From the NCBI GenBank assembly GCA_030698935.1, contig JAUYLR010000047.1:1-10512 (forward strand): a stretch of 10,512 bases of DNA, read 5' to 3'. Under the pieces are notes generated by a model. That model was not told the DNA's origin. It made no database searches and worked only from the letters and a program-made list of their open reading frames with translations. Of this stretch, positions 6,600 through 10,512 are shown piece by piece. This DNA comes from a bacterium (lineage in GTDB: Bacteria > Patescibacteriota > Minisyncoccia > Phycocordibacterales > UBA2100). Both the position numbers and the translations under genes were made by a program. Position 1 is the first letter of the stretch. Every line of letters begins with the position of its first letter.

Positions 6600-7320
6600 T
6601 CATCACGTCATCAAACGTATACAATCCTTTTTTCCCGTTGATGAACTCCGCGGCGAGAATCGCGCCCTGCGCGAAACCCTGCCGGTTGTGTGCCGCATGA
6701 GAGATGGTGACAGCGTCGGCGGGACTGTCAAAAATCACCTCGTGAAATCCGGGGTTCACGCCGCCGCGCACCGATGAGAAATGAAGTTCCTCGGGACGGA
6801 TTTTTCTGTCCAATTTCGCGGTCTGCAGTGTAGTTTTCACCTTAGAATTTTGCAGTATCTCCTCTGCGGTCCGCAGGGCCGTCCCCGACGGACTGTCTTT
6901 TTTTCCGGCATGGTGAATCTCGTGGCCGGACACATCGTACTCTTTAAACGCGGAGAACAATTTCGTGGCATGTGCCACCGCGCGGAAGAAGATGTTCGCT
7001 CCGATAGAGAAGTTTTGCCCGTAAATCAGGCCGATTCCGCTCTCGCGAACTACTTTCTCAACCTCCGGCAAATGTTCCTGCCATCCAGTAGTGCCCACCA
7101 CCAGATTTTTACCCGCTTTTGCCACCGTCCTAATGTCGTTCAGAACTATTTCCGGCGAGGTGAAATCAATGATAACGTCGGCATTTTCGAGCCCCGCCGT
7201 ATCTATCCCGCCCGCAGGCTCTGTGAGGCCGATGACAGAAACATCGTGCACGCCCGCAACGCGAACGAGCCGTTCAATTTCAGTTCCCATATTTCCATGT
7301 CCGAGTAATCCTATGTGCAT
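6541..7320 (-). CDS. dapB: 4-hydroxy-tetrahydrodipicolinate reductase
   Basis: NAD(P)H-dependent reduction to tetrahydrodipicolinate, the substrate of DapL. 259 residues. Rossmann motif LLGHGNMG (5-12), GTTGW (76-80), the catalytic motif EIHHAGKKDSPSGTA (134-148) with the His pair and Lys, then SSVRGGVNPGFHEV (about 182-195). The normal family ending (GLYTFDDVM) is reached at residue 240. The remaining 19 residues, rich in Arg and His (NHVRGRGRATRH...), are encoded by element B2, which appears to have replaced or displaced the original stop. The tail is probably tolerated, as the C terminus lies after the last structural helix (inference). The ATG at 7320 lies 6 nt from element C2, with no Shine-Dalgarno sequence. 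Confidence 0.93.
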   Translation of the reverse strand: MHIGLLGHGNMGTEIERLVRVAGVHDVSVIGLTEPAGGIDTAGLENADVIIDFTSPEIVLNDIRTVAKAGKNLVVGTTGWQEHLPEVEKVVRESGIGLIYGQNFSIGANIFFRAVAHATKLFSAFKEYDVSGHEIHHAGKKDSPSGTALRTAEEILQNSKVKTTLQTAKLDRKIRPEELHFSSVRGGVNPGFHEVIFDSPADAVTISHAAHNRQGFAQGAILAAEFINGKKGLYTFDDVMNHVRGRGRATRHRITHNID

Positions 7321-7326
7321 ACCCGC

Positions 7327-7445
7327 ACACTAAGTGTGCCGTAATTGTGCGCCGAAGCAATTCCAGCGCGGTTAAACATATTTCCAATAGTTATAAATAT
7401 ATTCATAGTGGTTTTGTTCATAAGAGGCGACGGCATACTTAGTGT
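7327..7445 (-). repeat. Hairpin element family C, copy C2, before dapB
   Basis: 119 bp, second copy of C1. Arms ACACTAAGTGTGCCGT (7327-7342) and ACGGCATACTTAGTGT (7430-7445) are complementary except at one position, which is G-T on the + strand (A-C in a minus-strand RNA). After one mismatch the arms extend by four further pairs (CCCG 7322-7325 with CGGG 7447-7450). The element fills nearly all of the lysC-dapB gap. A minus-strand open frame at 7311-7421 (36 codons), in the frame matching that of C1, runs out of the element and overlaps the dapB start by 10 nt. Confidence 0.9.
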
Positions 7446-7457
7446 CCGGGCATACAG

Positions 7458-8807
7458 TCATTTGTTCAGAAACGTGTCGTGTACCATGTTAGCCGCCCGC
7501 ACGACGTCAGTCGCGGGTATGACCAAACTGATGTTGATGTCTGATGCCCCCATAGAAATCATCCGCAGGGGTATTCTGTGCTTGCTGAACCGTGCGGATA
7601 CGTCTCTCATTATATCCTGCGCGGATGCGATTCCCTCGCCGATGAGCGATATCATGCCGAAGCTGTCTTTATGCACTCCGACTTTTGAGAATGTCCCCAG
7701 TTCTTTGACTGCCGTCTCAAGGTGACCGTTGCTATTATCCAACGTAACCGAAACGCTGACCTCGGAGACCGAGACCAAATCAATGGAAATCTGATGCCGT
7801 GCGAATATCTCAAACATACGCGCGAGGAATCCGCGGGAGAAGAGCATTGAGTCCGAATAGACATTGACAAGCACCACGTCTTTTTTGAAGGCGATAGCTT
7901 TCAATCCGGTGCCCGTAGAACGCGGGCTGACAAGGGTGCCCGGCGCTTTGAGATTAAACGTATTCAACACGCGCACCGGAATATTTCTCTCAACGGCAGG
8001 CCTGATGGTCCTCGGGTGGAGGACTTTCGCGCCGAAAGCGGCCATTTCGGATGCTTCGCGATACGAAATATCCGAAATGATGCGCGCGTTTTTGACAACG
8101 CGCGGGTCGGCGGTAAAGATGCCGTCCACATCGGTCCATATCTGAATTTCTTTTGCACCAAGCGAGCGCCCCAGAATGGATGCGGAGTAATCGGAGCCAC
8201 CGCGGCCGAGCGTTGTCGTGCGGCCGTCTGGAGCACAGCCGAGAAATCCCGTAACAACCGGCACGATTCCTTTCCGGATGAGCGGAACGATTATTTTCCG
8301 CGCGTTTTTTTCCGTTTCTTTCGGAAGGAATTCCGCCTGTATGAAATTATCATCGGTGGCGACTATCTCCGTTGAAATAACCTGCGCGGAATCAATGCCG
8401 TGCGCCCGCAGGGCATGAGAAATCATATACGACGACATAATTTCTCCCGAAGACACAAGCACGTCCATTTTCTCCGGAGAGAATCTTCCTTTGCGCGCGA
8501 GCGCTTCCGTTTTTGCGAGCTGTGCATCAACGTACCCGAGGATATCCGACACTGTCTCGGCGGGGAACAGCGCAGTAGCTAATGCCTCGTGCGTTGCACG
8601 GATGGCCGAAATATGGCTCGGAATCTGTGCTTTTGGGCATTTAGCAAGCGCGAGAAGCGCCTCGGTGACGCCGCGTATGGCCGACACGACGACCACCGGT
8701 CGCGATGTGCGGTGGCGTTTCACTATCGCGACAATCGCGAGAACCGCCTCTTTGGTTGCGACAGAAGTGCCTCCGAATTTTATTATGATATTAGGAACGT
8801 GTGCCAT
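7458..8807 (-). CDS. lysC: Aspartate kinase, LysC (AKIII-like)
   Basis: Phosphorylates aspartate, the first committed step. 449 residues, the same length as E. coli LysC. Kinase domain: IIKFGGTSVA (8-17), TLGRGGSDYSAS (199-210), IWTDVDGIFTADPRVV (223-238), EMAAFGAKVLHPRT (254-267). Two ACT domains follow: SMLFSRGFLARMFEIFARHQ (320-339) with SEVSVSVTLD (348-357), and MISLIGEGIA onward. Met321, Ser324, Phe327 and Leu328 align with the lysine-site residues of the lysine-inhibited E. coli enzyme (Met318, Ser321, Phe324, Leu325), so lysine feedback is likely (inference). The ATG at 8807 lies 1 nt after the asd stop and gives MAHVPNIIIKFGG, matching the family start. The frame stays open 33 codons upstream, but that overlaps asd. 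Confidence 0.95.
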   Translation of the reverse strand: MAHVPNIIIKFGGTSVATKEAVLAIVAIVKRHRTSRPVVVVSAIRGVTEALLALAKCPKAQIPSHISAIRATHEALATALFPAETVSDILGYVDAQLAKTEALARKGRFSPEKMDVLVSSGEIMSSYMISHALRAHGIDSAQVISTEIVATDDNFIQAEFLPKETEKNARKIIVPLIRKGIVPVVTGFLGCAPDGRTTTLGRGGSDYSASILGRSLGAKEIQIWTDVDGIFTADPRVVKNARIISDISYREASEMAAFGAKVLHPRTIRPAVERNIPVRVLNTFNLKAPGTLVSPRSTGTGLKAIAFKKDVVLVNVYSDSMLFSRGFLARMFEIFARHQISIDLVSVSEVSVSVTLDNSNGHLETAVKELGTFSKVGVHKDSFGMISLIGEGIASAQDIMRDVSARFSKHRIPLRMISMGASDINISLVIPATDVVRAANMVHDTFLNK

Positions 8808-8808
8808 A

Positions 8809-9912
8809 TTATTGCGCGCGCAAGTAGCCTTTGGCTTTGAGAAGTTCCGCCACGAGCACCGCTCCGCCCGCGGCGCCCCGAATGGTGTTGTGAGAAAGGG
8901 CAACAAATTTCCATCCCAATACGGCGTCTTCCCGCAATCTGCCGATGCTTATTCCCATGCCGTGCCCGATGTCGCGGTCCAGTTTTGTCTGCGGGCGGTT
9001 GTCTTCCTCAAAATATGTAATGAATTTTTGCGGCGCTGAAGGGAGGCCGAGGCCCTCAAGGGGGCTTTCAAATTCGCGCCAGCATTTCAGAATCGCATCC
9101 CGAGCCGGTTTCGTTTTGAACGAGACAGCGACGGAAGCCATGTGACCATCGGCAACGGGAACTCTGATGCACGTGGCGGAGATTTTTGGTGTCGTTGCAA
9201 GCACGAACGCGCCGTTTTCAATCCGCCCCCATATTTTCATCGGTTCTTTCTCCGATTTTTCCTCCTCGCCCCCGATGAAGGGGATGACGTTGTCCAGTAT
9301 TTCAGGCATTGTTTCAAAGGTTTTTCCCGCGCCGGAAATGGCCTGCAGGGTTGAGACGATTACTTCCTGCGGACCGAATTCTTTAAGCGCCTCAAGCGCG
9401 GGAATGTATGACTGAACGGAGCAGTTCGGTTTGACGACAATGAATCCCGCATCCCACCCGCGGTTTTTCTGCTGAATCGGAATCATGGCGAGGTGGTCCG
9501 CATTTATCTCCGGCATAATCATCGGCACATCCGCCGTCCAGCGGTGGGCGGAGTTGTTGGAAACCACCGGCACGCCGCGCGACGCGTACAGCTCCTCCAA
9601 CGCGCGTATATCTTCTTTCTCCATGTCCATCGCGCTGAACACAAAATCCACATGGGCTTGTATTTTCTCCACGTCATCCTCAACTGAAAGTACGACGAGG
9701 TCGCGCGTGCCCGCGGGAATAGGGGTGGAGTATTTCCATCGGCCCAGAACCGCTTCCGCGTATGTTTTTCCTGCGGACTGTCTTGAAGCCGCGACCGCGC
9801 GCACTTCAAACCACGGATGGTTTTCAAGCAGTTGAACAAATCTCTGTCCGACCATGCCGGTTGCACCCAAGATGCCAACCGAGAGTTTTTGTGATGATGT
9901 AGATTTAGCCAT
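8809..9912 (-). CDS. asd: Aspartate-semialdehyde dehydrogenase, archaeal/fungal type
   Basis: NADPH-dependent reduction of aspartyl phosphate to aspartate semialdehyde. 367 residues. NADP-binding GILGATGMVGQRF (13-25); catalytic cysteine in KPNCSVQ (C164), reading PNCS where many bacterial enzymes read PNC(S)T; substrate Arg250 and catalytic His257 in CIRVPVADGHMASV; and the C-terminal block ISIGRLREDAVLGWKFVALSHNTIRGAAGGAV typical, in shorter pieces, of the archaeal and fungal branch. First gene of the minus-strand lysine cluster, 1 nt from lysC. An extended -10 promoter lies about 50 nt upstream. No Shine-Dalgarno sequence precedes the ATG, and no repeat element lies between promoter and start. 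Confidence 0.95.
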   Translation of the reverse strand: MAKSTSSQKLSVGILGATGMVGQRFVQLLENHPWFEVRAVAASRQSAGKTYAEAVLGRWKYSTPIPAGTRDLVVLSVEDDVEKIQAHVDFVFSAMDMEKEDIRALEELYASRGVPVVSNNSAHRWTADVPMIMPEINADHLAMIPIQQKNRGWDAGFIVVKPNCSVQSYIPALEALKEFGPQEVIVSTLQAISGAGKTFETMPEILDNVIPFIGGEEEKSEKEPMKIWGRIENGAFVLATTPKISATCIRVPVADGHMASVAVSFKTKPARDAILKCWREFESPLEGLGLPSAPQKFITYFEEDNRPQTKLDRDIGHGMGISIGRLREDAVLGWKFVALSHNTIRGAAGGAVLVAELLKAKGYLRAQ

Positions 9913-9961
9913 ACATTAATTGCTTATGGTAACCGAGAGGTAATAATGTGCCTACGCAGGC

Positions 9962-9970
9962 ATTATAACA
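9962..9970 (-). promoter_or_regulatory. Extended -10 promoter for the lysine cluster
   Basis: On the minus strand TGTTATAAT, a perfect extended -10 (TGN-TATAAT; hexamer at 9962-9967). The -35 region is weak: TGTCAA at an 18-nt spacing, which is the complement of the + strand TTGACA at 9986-9991, so the two divergent promoters share bases. Transcription would begin near 9955 within GCCTACGCAGGC, a small inverted repeat (9950-9961), leaving a leader of about 40 nt. No lysine riboswitch fits in it. Confidence 0.65.
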
Positions 9971-9985
9971 AGTTTTTGGGGAATA

Positions 9986-10014
9986 TTGACAGAATTGTAC
10001 CAGTTTGTTATGAT
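9986..10014 (+). promoter_or_regulatory. Near-consensus sigma70 promoter for the gene at 10256
   Basis: TTGACA (9986-9991), exactly 17 nt, then TATGAT (10009-10014) preceded by TGT, an extended -10. This is the best promoter in the window. Transcription would start at about 10021, so the message begins just before element B3 and carries it whole as its leader, roughly 235 nt. Confidence 0.8.
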
Positions 10015-10028
10015 TATAACAATACCCG

Positions 10029-10256
10029 TCCCGTTAGAGGCCGCGGAAGACAAATTTTCTTTATGTCACATTTAAGTCGCGTATCAATGAGGTCGATCAG
10101 TAGCAATATATCTAGGTCGGGAAGCTTTGCTTCCTGCCTGCCCGCCAAAGCCAGAGCTGAGTCAGCGGTATTGGCAACAGACACTAGATATTTATTAGTT
10201 AATCAAGCTCGTTACTATCGCGCTTTCAGGCGATGGCAGGCGGGCCTCTAACGGGA
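10029..10256 (+). repeat. Hairpin element family B, copy B3, forming the leader of the 10256 gene
   Basis: 228 bp with perfect 14-bp arms TCCCGTTAGAGGCC (10029-10042) and 10243-10256. It shares GTTAGAGGCCGCGG and CCTCTAACGGG-TGAAA with B1 and B2, but the interior is different and longer. Its orientation is reversed relative to B1 and B2, following the gene. The interior holds a perfect hairpin GGAAGC-TTT-GCTTCC (10120-10134), an 8-bp inverted repeat ATATCTAG (10108-10115) with 10184-10191, GCCTGCC (10136-10142) with GGCAGGC (10235-10241), and ATCGC (10217-10221) with GCGAT (10230-10234). The last base of the arm is the A of the downstream ATG. With the promoters this accounts for the 343-nt gap 9913-10255. 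Confidence 0.88.
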
Positions 10257-10512
10257 TGAAAACCGTAAGTCAGGTAGTAGAGGGAATAATCCAGCGTTCA
10301 CCCTTTATCGCTGAAGCGATGGCGGAGGGGCTTGCCAACAACGCGCAAGTCGCGCGGAGAATAAAACCGGAAGTGGAAAAAATATTGCTGGAGGAGGTCT
10401 CCGAAGGTTCCATTGCGATGGCTCTGCACAGAATCGGCAAAGCCTCGGAGACTCCTGCCTACGGCACACGGTTCCTCAAGCAGATGAGCGACATCACCGT
10501 GCGCTCCAATTT
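10256..10512 (+). CDS. Unrecognised small protein, possibly an ACT-domain regulator (3' end outside the window)
   Basis: 85 residues are visible, starting MKTVSQVVEG at the ATG that ends element B3. The segment SPFIAEAMAEGL..NAQVARRIKPEVEKILLEEV (residues about 15-48) looks helical, with a helix-turn-helix flavour; then EGSIAMALHRIGK and, at the window edge, FLKQMSDITVRSN, which looks like the approach to a beta strand. I recall similar short proteins in Patescibacteria with a C-terminal ACT-like domain, but that part lies beyond the window and cannot be checked here. It is divergent from asd and shares its promoter region, so a role in sensing lysine or another amino acid is plausible but only inferred. 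The reading frame, promoter and leader are well supported; the function is not. Confidence 0.7.
   Translation, partial: MKTVSQVVEGIIQRSPFIAEAMAEGLANNAQVARRIKPEVEKILLEEVSEGSIAMALHRIGKASETPAYGTRFLKQMSDITVRSN

Noticed and set aside
1199..7445. CRISPR-like or simple transposon interpretation of the repeats
   Set aside because: Copies are too few and too far apart for CRISPR, and the spacers are genes. No transposase or clear target-site duplication is visible, so insertion-sequence status cannot be claimed.
1132..7460. Recoded UGA (as in Gracilibacteria and Absconditabacteria)
   Set aside because: TGA ends ppcA, dapL and lysC at the expected protein lengths and no in-frame TGA is needed within any gene.
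8808..8906. 33-codon N-terminal extension of lysC
   Set aside because: It overlaps the asd coding end; the ATG at 8807 matches the aspartate kinase N terminus and lies 1 nt after the asd stop.
9913..9960. Lysine riboswitch or T-box before asd
   Set aside because: The predicted leader is only about 40 nt and shows no lysine-riboswitch or T-box core sequence.
10013..10021. Second TGTTATAAT on the minus strand
   Set aside because: It is a perfect extended -10, but the -35 position falls in the GC-rich arm of B3 (GCCTCT) with no match. It is probably a by-product of the near-palindrome GTTATGATTATAAC.
9946..10251. 101-codon + frame across the divergent promoter region and element B3
   Set aside because: Its start lies upstream of the best promoter, it runs through hairpins of a repeat, and its composition resembles no known protein. 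Only the part from 10063 could be in the transcript, and that is listed as a property of the element.

Overview
The window holds ordinary bacterial genes in standard code (TGA is a stop in ppcA, dapL and lysC). The translation and secretion genes secE, nusG and rplK are bacterial. Two metabolic enzymes, the phosphoenolpyruvate carboxylase (PEPC) and aspartate-semialdehyde dehydrogenase, are of the archaeal type. Almost no start codon has a Shine-Dalgarno sequence in front of it, and rplK is not followed by rplA. Together this suggests a Candidate Phyla Radiation (Patescibacteria, perhaps Parcubacteria) genome. That assignment is an inference from gene content, not a measured phylogeny.

Layout. 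The + strand carries the 3' part of ppcA (1-1134), a terminator-like hairpin, then secE, nusG and rplK (1388-2864). Tail to tail with rplK, only 2 nt away, a minus-strand lysine cluster runs from 9912 down to 2867 in the order asd, lysC, dapB, dapA, dapL, lysA. Divergent from asd, a + strand gene starts at 10256 and runs off the window. It begins MKTVSQVVEG and may be a small ACT-type regulator. The divergent intergenic region holds overlapping promoters: a near-consensus TTGACA/TATGAT on + and an extended -10 TGTTATAAT on minus.

Pathway. PEPC makes oxaloacetate. After transamination to aspartate, LysC, Asd, DapA, DapB, DapL and LysA give lysine through the aminotransferase (LL-diaminopimelate) variant. 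The epimerase gene dapF, needed between DapL and LysA, is not in the window. LysC keeps the allosteric residues of the lysine-inhibited E. coli type.

The most unusual content is intergenic. Three unrelated families of hairpin-bounded elements (119-228 bp, arms of 14-17 bp) occur in seven copies. Family A precedes secE and rplK. Family B precedes lysA and the 10256 gene, with a third copy behind dapB. Family C precedes dapA and dapB. The start codon is fused to, or within a few bases of, the element's 3' end in all but one copy, and B elements flip orientation with the gene they precede. Stem substitutions include one compensatory pair change and several G-U changes. Every copy also carries an open reading frame ending at or near the downstream start codon. 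They could be mobile repeats recruited as structured 5' leaders that set translation where no Shine-Dalgarno sequence exists.
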